The position numbers and the translations under genes were made by a program. A stretch of 64,000 bases of DNA from NCBI GenBank assembly GCA_963841965.1, contig CAWJES010000006.1, forward strand, positions 1-64,000, read 5' to 3'. The notes beneath the pieces were generated by a model. The model worked only from the letters and a program-made list of their open reading frames with translations, did not search any database and was not told the origin of the DNA. This document shows positions 57,186-64,000 of this stretch, in pieces (the first letter of the stretch is position 1; the number at the start of each line of letters is the position of its first letter). Source of the DNA: Palsa-459 sp963841965. Its GTDB lineage: Bacteria > Actinomycetota > Acidimicrobiia > Acidimicrobiales > RAAP-2.

Positions 57186-58034
57186 TCAGGCGTTGGCCTT
57201 CGCGGCGCTGTCGATGAGCCCCCCGGTCGGCAGCCACTCGATGTAGGGGCTGAATCCGTCCCCGGTGTAGATCGGGGCGATCCGCCAGTTCGTGACGGTG
57301 TCCCAGACCAGCGCGGCACCGAAGATATCGCTGCCGTCGGCCTGGGCATTCTCGTTGAGCGTCTGGACGGCGCCGTTCCCGCTCGCGTCGACCTGCACGT
57401 CCGACACGATCGCGACATGACCGCCCCCGGACCACGTCGGCGAATGCGAGTAGCTGATGACATCGCCCACGCGCGGAGCGCTTCGAGTGCCATTGCGGAC
57501 GGGCACGAGCCCGTGGGCCAAGGCGTAGTCGTCGACGAACTTCGCGCCCGTCTCGTAGGTGGGATCCCATCCGAGGTTTACGTAGAGGAACCGCTGGGCG
57601 AGCTCCTGGCAGCCCCAGCCGCTCCAGACGTCGCCTCCGGGCAGCGCGACCGAGACGGATCCCGTGGGACCGCACGCCGGGACGTCGAGGGCGGGTGTCG
57701 TGAGCGCGGCTGCGCCGGCACCCGCGCAGAAGCCAGGCCACGTGGATTGGTTCAGTGGATCCGCGTAGTAGCGGTCCCAACTCCGCGAGCCCTGCGCGTA
57801 GCACGGTCCCGAGCCTCCGCACTCGCCCGGGTTCGTCAATTGCAACCGCTTGCTGAGCGCCCCGGTCGACACCGCGACCGCCAGACCAGCACCGACCACG
57901 AGTGCGATGACGAGGAGCCACGGGAGGAGGCGGTTCGGTCGGAGCGATGCGGCTTCGGCGTGGCTTGCATTGGCGCGACCCGCGGCATCATCCTCGCGGG
58001 CATCGAACGGGAGCGGCCAGTTCAGCTCGCCCAC
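57186..58034 (-). CDS. Membrane-anchored CHAP-domain amidase
   Basis: About 282 residues from the GTG at 58034 (GGAG 6 nt upstream). One transmembrane segment (LLPWLLVIALVVGAGLAVAV, about 34-53) leads to an extracellular CHAP domain. The catalytic Cys is in WGCQELAQRFLYV, the His in GGGHVAIVSDVQV, and LNENAQADG follows. CHAP enzymes cut peptidoglycan cross-bridges or release autolysin-like activity. It lies upstream of the cupin gene on the same strand. Confidence 0.88.
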   Translation of the reverse strand: MGELNWPLPFDAREDDAAGRANASHAEAASLRPNRLLPWLLVIALVVGAGLAVAVSTGALSKRLQLTNPGECGGSGPCYAQGSRSWDRYYADPLNQSTWPGFCAGAGAAALTTPALDVPACGPTGSVSVALPGGDVWSGWGCQELAQRFLYVNLGWDPTYETGAKFVDDYALAHGLVPVRNGTRSAPRVGDVISYSHSPTWSGGGHVAIVSDVQVDASGNGAVQTLNENAQADGSDIFGAALVWDTVTNWRIAPIYTGDGFSPYIEWLPTGGLIDSAAKANA

Positions 58035-58065
58035 GTCGTCTCCGTGTTCTCCGCGTCTCGACTGA

Positions 58066-58503
58066 TCACGCGTCGATCGGCGTGCCCTCGACGAGGAGCG
58101 TGACCTCGATATTCCCACGGGTTGCATTGGAGTACGGACACACCGCGTTTGCCGCGCGCACGATGGCTGCCGACACCTCGGGGTCGCTGACGCCCGGGAT
58201 GGACACGTCCAGCGTGACCGAGAGCTCGAAGCCGCCCTCACTCGTCGGGTGCAGGCTCACCGACGAGTCGATGGCGACGTCGCCGGTCTGCACCTGCTGC
58301 CTGCGAGCGACGACTCCCATCGCGCTCTCGAAGCACGCGGCATAGCCGACGGCGAAGAGCTCCTCTGGGTTGGTTCCGCCCCCGGCGCCGCCGAGCTCCT
58401 TCGGGAGTCGGAGCTGCACATCCAGGTTGCCGTCCGTCGTCGTGCCGTGACCGTCGCGCCCGCCGACGACATGGGCCTGCGCGGTGTACAGGGTCTTGCG
58501 CAT
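58066..58503 (-). CDS. ohr: Organic hydroperoxide resistance protein Ohr
   Basis: Ohr/OsmC-family peroxidase (145 residues) that reduces organic hydroperoxides. The two redox cysteines are in VGYAACFESAMG and ANAVCPYSNATRGN; the N-terminus is KTLYTAQAHVVGGRDGHG. The ATG at 58503 has AAGGAG 6 nt before it. No OhrR regulator is adjacent, although the class usually has one. Confidence 0.96.
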   Translation of the reverse strand: MRKTLYTAQAHVVGGRDGHGTTTDGNLDVQLRLPKELGGAGGGTNPEELFAVGYAACFESAMGVVARRQQVQTGDVAIDSSVSLHPTSEGGFELSVTLDVSIPGVSDPEVSAAIVRAANAVCPYSNATRGNIEVTLLVEGTPIDA

Positions 58504-58630
58504 CGTCACTCCTTCCGTCTGAATGGCTGGGTGCCCGTGGACGCGGTCCGAGCAACCGCACCACGCCCGTCGGGACTCCAGTCGAGAATAAGCGGAGGCG
58601 CCCCCGGTGCCGCGCGCGAGCGTCCGGCGC

Positions 58631-58894
58631 CTACACGTGATCGATGACGAGCGCCGCGAGGACCGCGCATCCCAGGCCCCGCCGCCAGGGATTGACGCCG
58701 CGGAGGACCTCGTCACCGGCCCAGTAGACCAGCGCGGCCACGGCGACAGCGTCGATGACCGTGCGCGTCGTACCGGAGGGACGGAAGGCCCATCGGACGG
58801 CCACCGCGATCATGAAGATGATGAGCGGCGCATTGGGCGCCTGGGCGATGGTGATCTTGCCGGTTCTTCGGTCTCGGAACAGCCAGTCGATCAT
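58631..58894 (-). CDS. Small membrane protein, unrecognised
   Basis: An 87-residue protein starting MIDWLFRDRRTGKITIAQAP with one or two hydrophobic stretches (PLIIFMIAVAVRWAF; VIDAVAVAALVYWAG). Similar short proteins are found in high-GC genomes next to unrelated genes; no function is known. No clear ribosome site is visible. A longer open frame to 58990 is less likely. Confidence 0.6.
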   Translation of the reverse strand: MIDWLFRDRRTGKITIAQAPNAPLIIFMIAVAVRWAFRPSGTTRTVIDAVAVAALVYWAGDEVLRGVNPWRRGLGCAVLAALVIDHV

Positions 58895-58962
58895 TGACCG
58901 GGCACCATGGACGCATGCTAGGTGGCCAGGCTCCTGGGATGGCTTGCCGGTGGCGCGACGGG

Positions 58963-59028
58963 TGTCACAGATCAGCTGTTGCGCTGTCACCGATCAGGTG
59001 TTGTGTTGTCAACCATCACCTGATGCGG
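58963..59028. repeat. Three imperfect 22-bp tandem repeats
   Basis: Units begin at 58963, 58985 and 59007 with TGTCAC, TGTCAC and TGTCAA, each followed by a GATCAG/CATCAC core. ATCAGGTG in unit 2 and CACCTGAT in unit 3 can pair. A further TCAGGTG follows at 59041. The unit lies 39 bp from the tRNA-Ile gene. It may be a protein-binding array or the end of a lost insertion sequence. Confidence 0.6.
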
Positions 59029-59066
59029 AAACGTCCAGCATCAGGTGTGATCAAACAAACTCTCGG

Positions 59067-59139
59067 TGGGGCCGGCAGGGATCGAACCTGCGACCGAGGG
59101 ATTATGAGTCCCCTGCTCTAACCACTGAGCTACGGCCCC
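59067..59139 (-). tRNA. tRNA-Ile2 (anticodon CAT)
   Basis: Cloverleaf: acceptor GGGGCCG/CGGCCCC, anticodon stem GGGGA/TCCCT with loop CTCATAA, T loop TTCGATC. A CAT anticodon could be methionine, but the D-arm and anticodon stem TAGCTCAGTGGTTAGAGCAGG match isoleucine tRNA whose C34 becomes lysidine by TilS. CCA is not encoded. Confidence 0.85.
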
Positions 59140-59238
59140 GCGACATGTGGCACTGCGGATCGTACTCAGCGGTATCCGACTCGCCCGTTGCGACGGGCGA
59201 CGGGAGGCGCGGTCGACCGTCGCAGCATCAGGTCCTGG

Positions 59239-59310
59239 CTCCGGGGGAGAGACTCGAACTCTCAACCCTGCGATTAACAGTCGCATGCTCTGCCATTGAG
59301 CTACCCCGGA
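59239..59310 (-). tRNA. tRNA-Asn (anticodon GTT)
   Basis: Acceptor TCCGGGG pairs with CCCCGGA; anticodon stem TGCGA/TCGCA has loop CTGTTAA with anticodon GTT; the T loop is in the GAGAGTTCGAGTCTCTC arm. CCA is not encoded. It lies about 99 bp from the tRNA-Ile gene on the same strand. Confidence 0.95.
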
Positions 59311-59362
59311 CCGAGTGATCGGCCACCAGACGCTAGCAGGCGCCCTGCGGCGGCTTCGGGCG

Positions 59363-60322
59363 CTAGTAGCCGCGCACCGCGTCGAGCAGTGCGGAGTTCT
59401 CGTCGCCGGCCCGAAGCTTGGCGACCGCGTGCATCTCCAGCTGGCGGACCCGCTCGCGGGTGATGCCGTACCGCTTGGCGACCGTCTCGAGCGTCTCGAC
59501 CTCGCCCGTCTCGAACCCGAAGCGCAGGCGCAGGATCTCTCGGTCCCGCTGGTTGAGGTGCTGCATCGCATCGTCGAGCGCCTCGCCGAGCGAGGACCGA
59601 TCGACTGCCTGGACACCTGGTTCCTCGGTGTCGGCAAGCACCTCGAACAGCTCGGTCGAGCCGTCGTCGCCGATCGGGGCGTTCGCCGAGACGACGCGCA
59701 GCTCCGCGCGGCGCAGCTGGTGCAGCGCGTCGATGGTGAGCCCCATCTCGGCGGCCACCTCGTCCTCGTGCGGCGTCCGGCCGAGAACCTGGGTGAGGCG
59801 CTCTTCGATCCGGCGCACCTCGGCCAGTAGCGCCCGCTTCTCGTCCGGCAGCGCGATGGCGTGGCCGAGGCGCGACATGCCGTGTCGCACCGCCTGGCGG
59901 ATCCAGTAGGTCGCGTACGTGCTGAAGCGCACCTGGAAGTCCGGGTTGAACCGCTCCACGGCGCGCAGGAGCCCCACGTTCCCCTCCTGGACGAGGTCGG
60001 CGAGATCGACCGACTGCGTCCGGTAGTTCCGCGCGATCGACACCACGAGGCGCAGGTTCGCCTCGATGAACTGGAGCCGCGCCTGCTCCCCCTTCGCGAT
60101 CCGCCGCTTCAGCCGAAGCCGTGACGCCGTGTCCAGCGACTCGGACGCTTCGAGCTCCTGGCGCGCCTTGAGGCCGTCCTGGACGTCCCTGCCGAGGTTG
60201 CGCTCCTGCTCGGGGGTGAGCAGCGCGACCCGCCCGATCCGGTTCAGGAAGTCGTCCATGATGTCCTTGCCCCTCGGGGCGGGGCGCGCGGAGGCGTGGA
60301 TGTCCTCAGACCGGGGCATCAC
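59363..60322 (-). CDS. RNA polymerase sigma-70 factor (primary/group 2 type)
   Basis: A 319-residue sigma factor with regions 1.2 to 4 and no long N-terminal region 1.1. Region 2 has LRLVVSIARNYRTQSVDLADLVQEG and RFSTYATYWIRQAVRHGM; region 4 ends ITRERVRQLEMHAVAKL, the DNA-reading helix-turn-helix. Its 5' end overlaps the DnaG-like tail by 17 bp, a dnaG-rpoD type arrangement, which favours the housekeeping sigma factor SigA, but a group 2 factor is not excluded. Confidence 0.9.
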   Translation of the reverse strand: MMPRSEDIHASARPAPRGKDIMDDFLNRIGRVALLTPEQERNLGRDVQDGLKARQELEASESLDTASRLRLKRRIAKGEQARLQFIEANLRLVVSIARNYRTQSVDLADLVQEGNVGLLRAVERFNPDFQVRFSTYATYWIRQAVRHGMSRLGHAIALPDEKRALLAEVRRIEERLTQVLGRTPHEDEVAAEMGLTIDALHQLRRAELRVVSANAPIGDDGSTELFEVLADTEEPGVQAVDRSSLGEALDDAMQHLNQRDREILRLRFGFETGEVETLETVAKRYGITRERVRQLEMHAVAKLRAGDENSALLDAVRGY

Positions 60323-60675
60323 GGGCCTCCTCGGTCGACAGCCACTCGACGAGTTCGCGCTCGACGGCCTCGGCGTCGGGGCCCTCGAGGCTGTCCACGA
60401 GCTGCTTCGCCAGCGCGATCTCCTCGAACACGTCCTTGACCTCGACCGTGCCGGCGCGGATGGCGTCCTGACGCTGTGCGAGCACGGCGCGGGTCGCCTG
60501 GCGGATGAGCTGCGCGACGACCGCGGTCACGAGGTCGCCGCCGTCGGTCGGCTCGACGGGTTCCTCGACGGCGAGGCGGCGCAGCAGGTCCACGACGTCA
60601 TCTTCGCCGCGTTCGTCGGCCGCGTCGATTGCGGCCGTCGCGCTCGACGCGAGCTCGATCGACTCGAAGCGCCAT
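60306..60675 (-). CDS. Probable C-terminal part of DNA primase, 5'-truncated
   Basis: About 120 residues are readable, ending DVFEEIALAKQLVDSLEGP then ELVEWLSTEEARDAPV. The frame is cut at its 5' side by the junction, so no true start is seen. Its helical, charged character and its place immediately before a sigma-70 gene fit the helicase-binding tail of DnaG, but no catalytic motif is available. The assignment is inference. Confidence 0.4.
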
Positions 60676-60690
60676 GCCAAGCTCGTGAAA
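60655..60690. other. Segment junction 2 (breakpoint between two genomes)
   Basis: On the minus strand the TIR-domain frame reads SNWVFHELGMA up to about 60,671 and the primase-like frame reads WRFESIEL from about the same place. Sequence to the right is clearly lower in GC. As at 8,070, two genes are cut at one point. Confidence 0.8.
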
Positions 60691-60902
60691 GACCCAATTA
60701 CTCCTCGCAGAGGTTTCCGAAATTACGGCCACGATTGCGTCGGCAGCATTCACGCTTTATCCATAGTGTCGCGCCACACTTGTCCCGGAATCAATCCCTC
60801 GGAAAAATCGAAAACCGAATGGCCCTCGCTCACAAAGGCCTCGCTGAGCTTCCGAGCGAAGTCGACGTCGTGGTTGGTGTATGAAAGATAGATTTGCCCC
60901 AT
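60671..60902 (-). pseudogene. TIR-domain protein, frameshifted and 3'-truncated
   Basis: From ATG 60902 the frame gives MGQIYLSYTNHDVDFARKLS and later FDFSEGLIPGQVWRDTMDKA, then a stop at 60750. Reading one base out of phase continues NAADAIVAVISETSARSNWV followed by FHELGMA. Together these are the TIR strands and helices; the Glu in FHEL is at the place of the NADase catalytic glutamate. A single missing base near 60,752 restores the frame. The protein is then lost at the junction. TIR proteins often work in anti-phage defence by consuming NAD. Confidence 0.75.
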
Positions 60903-60908
60903 CGTCGA

Positions 60909-61227
60909 TCACGCTCTTTTGAGTGCCAGTTGAGTTTTTACGAGAATTCCGGACAATGTCGAAGAATGGGAGCCATTGTACGGCCCACGGTGGTAAACGC
61001 AAAAAACTCCCGCCGCTTGGTAGTCGGCTGGTCTAATTGGAAGTGTTTTTCCGTGCATCCGAGCGACCTTGTCGGCAAACTCGTCATAGCAAAGACGGAG
61101 CATTTCTGGCGAGGAATTTTCGAGCCAGGCCCGCTAAATACACCCGCCCCATTTGCCACCCCCAGACCGGCTTGACCTTCAAACCCCTGAGTTTCTCGCA
61201 ATTCGTTTCCCAGAGCCAGGGGGGCAT
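60909..61227 (-). pseudogene. Small Trp-rich protein upstream of the TIR gene, one apparent frameshift
   Basis: From ATG 61227 the frame reads MPPWLWETNCEKLRGLKVKP, then VWGWQMGRVYLAG; about 61,125 it moves by one base to WLENSSPEMLRLCYDEF, then ADKVARMHGKTLPIRPADYQ, and ends QLALKRA. The total is about 105 residues; the 319-nt span fits a single 1-nt insertion (an extra C in GGCCTGG). The stop is 6 bp before the TIR start codon, so the two form a unit. No known family was recognised. The frameshift makes the gene call tentative. Confidence 0.45.
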
Positions 61228-61603
61228 AAACGGGCGCGGGTCGAATTGCTATTTAGACCTCTCGTGTTTATCAGGCTGCAGGCAACGAGCGATTCGCGGC
61301 TGCCGGGCTCGCGCGTGACAAATAGGACGTTCTACGACTCAAGAATGCAGAATGTCCACTTTTTCCGTTCGTTTCGAGCTCGGGGCTCAATTCATTCGGC
61401 CCCGTGCCCAGCCGAGCTCGGGGGCGCAGGGACTTGGCCGTGAGCACCGTCTGCGTACGCGGCGATGATGATGTGGCAACTGCAACAATCCGTCCGTGCT
61501 ATCGAGGCGGTGTCGACTTTCGGGTTAAAGAATTGTTTGAAACTCAAGCCGTCGTTATGCTTCGTAGAGCAATAAGCAGAGCCGTTCCTCTGGGAGAGCA
61601 CTC
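61228..61603. other. Intergenic region between divergent genes
   Basis: About 376 bp between the small Trp-rich gene (minus strand) and the DUF4145 gene (plus strand). Some open frames exist but they have no recognisable protein. The only signal seen is a possible promoter near its right end. Confidence 0.5.
61533..61561 (+). promoter_or_regulatory. Possible sigma-70 type promoter for the DUF4145 gene
   Basis: TTGTTT (61533-61538) and TATGCT (61556-61561) are 17 bp apart, each a 4-of-6 match to the consensus, 43 bp before the start codon. The match is modest. Confidence 0.3.
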
Positions 61604-62305
61604 GTGGGCGAAGAAAAGACTGTGTTCGAGCGTTGTGAGGACTGCGGAGGCAATTATCGGCACAACCGTCTTCTCTACGAGCAGAAGCGGTCGTTCGCCG
61701 ACGACGAAGACGGCTTGAACAGCAGGACAGTGCATCATCAGATGATCGAGTGCATGGGGTGTCGTGCAATTCGATATCGGACCTACACGATTGCTCATCA
61801 TGAAGGCGAAGATGAGTATTCGGTGCCCACCTTCGTTTATCCTAGCAAAGCGAAATCAAAGTGCGGCCGTGCCGCAGCGGACTTCACGGATACGGAGACG
61901 CTCGCCGTTCACGCCCCGAAAGTTGTGGAAAGAATCTATAACGAGACGATAGACTGCTTCAACGCCGGTGCCTACACCCTTGCCGGCGGCGGTCTACGAG
62001 CGACGGTTGAGGCAATTTGCAAAGACCTCGGCGTGGTCGACGGTGCACTGCAAACAAAGATTGATGAGTTAGTCAAGAAATCATTCTTGACGGCGAATCA
62101 GGCGAAGCTATTGCACGAAGAACGGTATATCGGAAATGCCGCACTTCACGAGCTCGAATCGCCAACCAAGGAAGAACTCGAGGACGGCTTGCAGATCATC
62201 GAGACAATGATTCGGACAATTTACCTGCTCGAAGTAAAGGCTGATCGGCTACGCAAAATACGCGAGAAAAAGGCGAAGAAAGGGTTAAAGTCGAGAAAGC
62301 GCTAG
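61604..62305 (+). CDS. Zinc-ribbon and DUF4145 protein
   Basis: A 233-residue protein starting at a GTG with GGAG 8-11 nt upstream. Two pairs, C11-x2-C14 and C50-x2-C53, form a zinc ribbon. The C-terminal half (FNAGAYTLAGGGLRATVEAI then CKDLGV, later ERYIGNAALHE) is DUF4145, a domain common in restriction and other defence-associated proteins. A basic tail (EKKAKKGLKSRKR) ends it. It is divergent from the TIR unit. Function is unknown; nucleic-acid binding is plausible. Confidence 0.85.
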   Translation: MGEEKTVFERCEDCGGNYRHNRLLYEQKRSFADDEDGLNSRTVHHQMIECMGCRAIRYRTYTIAHHEGEDEYSVPTFVYPSKAKSKCGRAAADFTDTETLAVHAPKVVERIYNETIDCFNAGAYTLAGGGLRATVEAICKDLGVVDGALQTKIDELVKKSFLTANQAKLLHEERYIGNAALHELESPTKEELEDGLQIIETMIRTIYLLEVKADRLRKIREKKAKKGLKSRKR

Positions 62306-62660
62306 GCCGCCAACGTGGAGGCCGTCCCCACCTGTCGACAAATGGATGGCTTTGGGCCAGCCGAGAGTTTGCCGTAGCTTCATTGACGTTCCCCGGCCGG
62401 CCTGGCAGCTTTAGGTCCCGCCGTGGGCCTTGGCGCGGTTTGCAGCGGCTAGCACGGGTTCGATACTGAGGGTTTGTGAGAACGTCGGCGTGTCTCTGGG
62501 CTACCATGAGCGAGGGCCAGTGATTTCTCTTGGGTGCGTATTTAAATCCGAACAGAGGGTGTTGAACGGTGGATCGATTAAGATGGCGGCGGTGCGCTGA
62601 TTCGAACGAACTTGACGACGACTTATCCATTGACGCACAACATCGCGACGGGAACATCTA
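62306..62660. other. Intergenic region with no gene seen
   Basis: About 355 bp between the DUF4145 and DUF3395-like genes. No open frame with recognisable protein, RNA gene or convincing terminator or promoter is seen. Confidence 0.5.
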
Positions 62661-63254
62661 ATGCCTACGTTTCGATACCTGATTATGTTGGCGCTGCTTG
62701 CTTGCTCATTAAGGGCAGTTCTTGCTGCCGAACCCGCCCAGCACGCGGACGAGCCAAAGTCCACAGCCGGCAAAGCGGCAGCCGCGAGTTTTTTGAAAAA
62801 AATGGCCGAAATCGACGCCGAGGCCGCTTTACGTCGGCAGGCCTGGCGGGAGCGGTATTGCGACGACCTGGACGCTGCCAGAAAAGGGTGCGCTCGCGAG
62901 CGACGACCTGGACGAACTGAACGGCTGCTGGCGTTGAAGAAGGCGGTGCAGGCGGAGAATCACGAACGACGCGGCAGAGGGCAGCCTCCGGAAAAGAGCT
63001 TCGTCGTGCATCAAGCGATTTACGGCGACGACGCGGTGTGGGGCGACGTCACCGAAAATGTTCGAAGGCAGGTCAACAACGGCCGGCTTGTCGTTTTTAA
63101 CACTTCGCAGGCCGACTCGACGGTACGCTCCTTCCCCGACACTTTTCCGGGTCGCGGCAAGCACTTGGTTATTGCATACTCGGTCAACGGCAGGGTTCAA
63201 ATAGCTGTTGTGGCGGAGGGCGAAAGAACGACGTTGCCGGCCAATCCACAATAG
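62661..63254 (+). CDS. Secreted protein with DUF3395-like C-terminal domain
   Basis: A 197-residue protein. A signal peptide (FRYLIMLALLACSLRAVLA) ends near AEP at about residue 23. A charged helical middle part (about 35-105) is followed by a domain that reads AIYGDDAVWGDVTENVRRQV, then GRLVVFNTS, FPGRGKHLVIAYSVNGRV and VAVVAEGE-like strands. This resembles the DUF3395/DnaJC11 C-terminal module found in planctomycete secreted proteins. Function unknown. Start ATG 62661 is clear. Confidence 0.65.
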   Translation: MPTFRYLIMLALLACSLRAVLAAEPAQHADEPKSTAGKAAAASFLKKMAEIDAEAALRRQAWRERYCDDLDAARKGCARERRPGRTERLLALKKAVQAENHERRGRGQPPEKSFVVHQAIYGDDAVWGDVTENVRRQVNNGRLVVFNTSQADSTVRSFPDTFPGRGKHLVIAYSVNGRVQIAVVAEGERTTLPANPQ

Positions 63255-63353
63255 GCTGTTCATCTCATGCTCGGGCGCGTGCCGGCACCAAACGCAACCG
63301 GGTCAGAATAATTATTACAAATCGTTCTGGCCCGCTTACTCTCCCTTACGCGA

Positions 63354-64000
63354 TCAAATACGCGGCGAATGTTGTGCCCACCGAATCTTAGCGGCGGGAA
63401 TGACCAACGAAGGGTTGTGCCAATCGAAGTGCACTACGCTAGGCGGCAGGGCAATATTGCCTGTGTTGACCGACCATTTATCAGATCGAATCGGTGCCAC
63501 GACATGCGCATGCGACCAACGCTCCCGATTGGGGCCGATGAATTGAACAACCGTTCCGACCTCCCCGCCGAAAAAGGATGAGAAGACTGTCCAACGGTCC
63601 CGATCGTGTATCAGGCGAAAGCAGTGCGAATTGGGCTCCGCCAAATTCGCCAGGTCGGCCGCCCAAACGAATCCATTTTTGCTCAGATGCTCAACGGTCA
63701 GCTGAGTTCTACCCGTAATTAGCGATACGACCTCGGGGAAAGACCGTCGATCAACAGGTGTTTCCTGGCAGCAGTGGGCCAAGAGGTTGAACGCGATTTT
63801 TAGCATTGCCCGAAGAGCCCATTGCGTGTTGAAATAGCAGCGCATTGCCGGCGTCAATGAGCCGCGAAGAATCTGCTCGGACCTGCGCGGGCGGCTTTGC
63901 GGGTCCCAATTGTCCAGCATATTCATGGCGTGACGGCGGTCGTGGGTAGCTCGATATCTCATCGTGAACGATGCGCTCTCGCCACGCAACAGCTTGCCCG
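63354..64000 (-). CDS. Unrecognised protein, 5' end beyond the window
   Basis: At least 215 residues, open to the right edge, so the true start lies outside. The visible end reads MRCYFNTQWALRAMLKIAFN and later HCFRLIHDRDRWTVFSSFFG, VGTVVQFIGPNRERW and VHFDWHNPSLVIP. It is mixed alpha/beta with many Trp and His. No family was recognised. Similar tails occur in some HNH-type proteins, but no HNH motif is in view. Confidence 0.55.
   Translation of the reverse strand, partial: GKLLRGESASFTMRYRATHDRRHAMNMLDNWDPQSRPRRSEQILRGSLTPAMRCYFNTQWALRAMLKIAFNLLAHCCQETPVDRRSFPEVVSLITGRTQLTVEHLSKNGFVWAADLANLAEPNSHCFRLIHDRDRWTVFSSFFGGEVGTVVQFIGPNRERWSHAHVVAPIRSDKWSVNTGNIALPPSVVHFDWHNPSLVIPAAKIRWAQHSPRI

Noticed and set aside
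59067..59139. Initiator or elongator tRNA-Met reading of the CAT anticodon
   Set aside because: D-arm and anticodon-stem bases agree better with tRNA-Ile2; it also lacks the three G:C pairs of an initiator.
61392..61769. A 125-codon frame between the TIR unit and DUF4145
   Set aside because: Ser/Arg/Cys-rich sequence antisense to the DUF4145 start, with no ribosome site.

Overview
The window reads as a metagenomic contig made of three pieces with different base composition, codon use and gene style. The breaks fall inside genes, near 8,070 and near 60,670. I treat it as chimeric (misassembly or joined fragments); genuine transfer is less likely because both breaks truncate a gene on each side.

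Segment 1 (1 to about 8,070, moderate GC) resembles Verrucomicrobiota. It is one leftward run: the 3' end of an unknown gene, a GT4 glycosyltransferase, then respiratory complex I genes nuoB-nuoC (fused), nuoD, nuoE and nuoF, followed directly by a DNA cytosine-C5 methyltransferase and a Bpu10I-family restriction endonuclease. A tRNA-Gln on the opposite strand and a palindromic repeat sit between nuoE and nuoF. A CRP/FNR-type palindrome lies upstream of nuoBC.

Segment 2 (about 8,070 to 60,670, very high GC) resembles a high-GC actinobacterium or a Chloroflexota relative; DUF2469 next to rplS and a GTP-type PEP carboxykinase point to Actinomycetota. It holds: (a) a truncated fumarase, endonuclease IV and a HIT protein; (b) a surface-polysaccharide locus (10,704-27,978) with DUF4012 and FN3 membrane proteins, five glycosyltransferases, a hexapeptide acyltransferase, an ABC exporter, an O-antigen-ligase-like polymerase or ligase, an initiating sugar transferase, a Wzz/BY-kinase and an AT3-SGNH acyltransferase; (c) a leftward housekeeping block (48,849 down to 28,761): DhaL/FakA-like protein, recG, rsmD, coaD, DivIVA-like, DUF177, rpmF, plsX, acpP, rnc, mutM, RidA, VOC, methyltransferase, smc, ftsY, ffh, rpsP, khpA, rimM, trmD, rplS, DUF2469; (d) rpmB, thiL, pckG, methyltransferase, MFS and DUF1295 genes, a frameshifted glycan-type membrane protein, cupin, CHAP amidase, Ohr peroxidase, two tRNAs, a primary-type sigma factor and a probable DnaG tail.

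Segment 3 (about 60,670 to 64,000, moderate GC) is possibly planctomycetal. It carries a leftward two-gene unit (a small tryptophan-rich protein and a TIR-domain protein cut by the junction, each with one apparent 1-nt frameshift), a divergent zinc-ribbon/DUF4145 protein, a secreted protein resembling DUF3395, and an unidentified gene running off the right edge.

The best candidates for new biology are the single-chain Bpu10I-like restriction-modification pair embedded in the complex I operon, the small-protein/TIR pair next to the DUF4145 gene, and the 22-bp tandem repeats beside the tRNA-Ile gene. No CRISPR array, intact insertion sequence or rRNA was seen.
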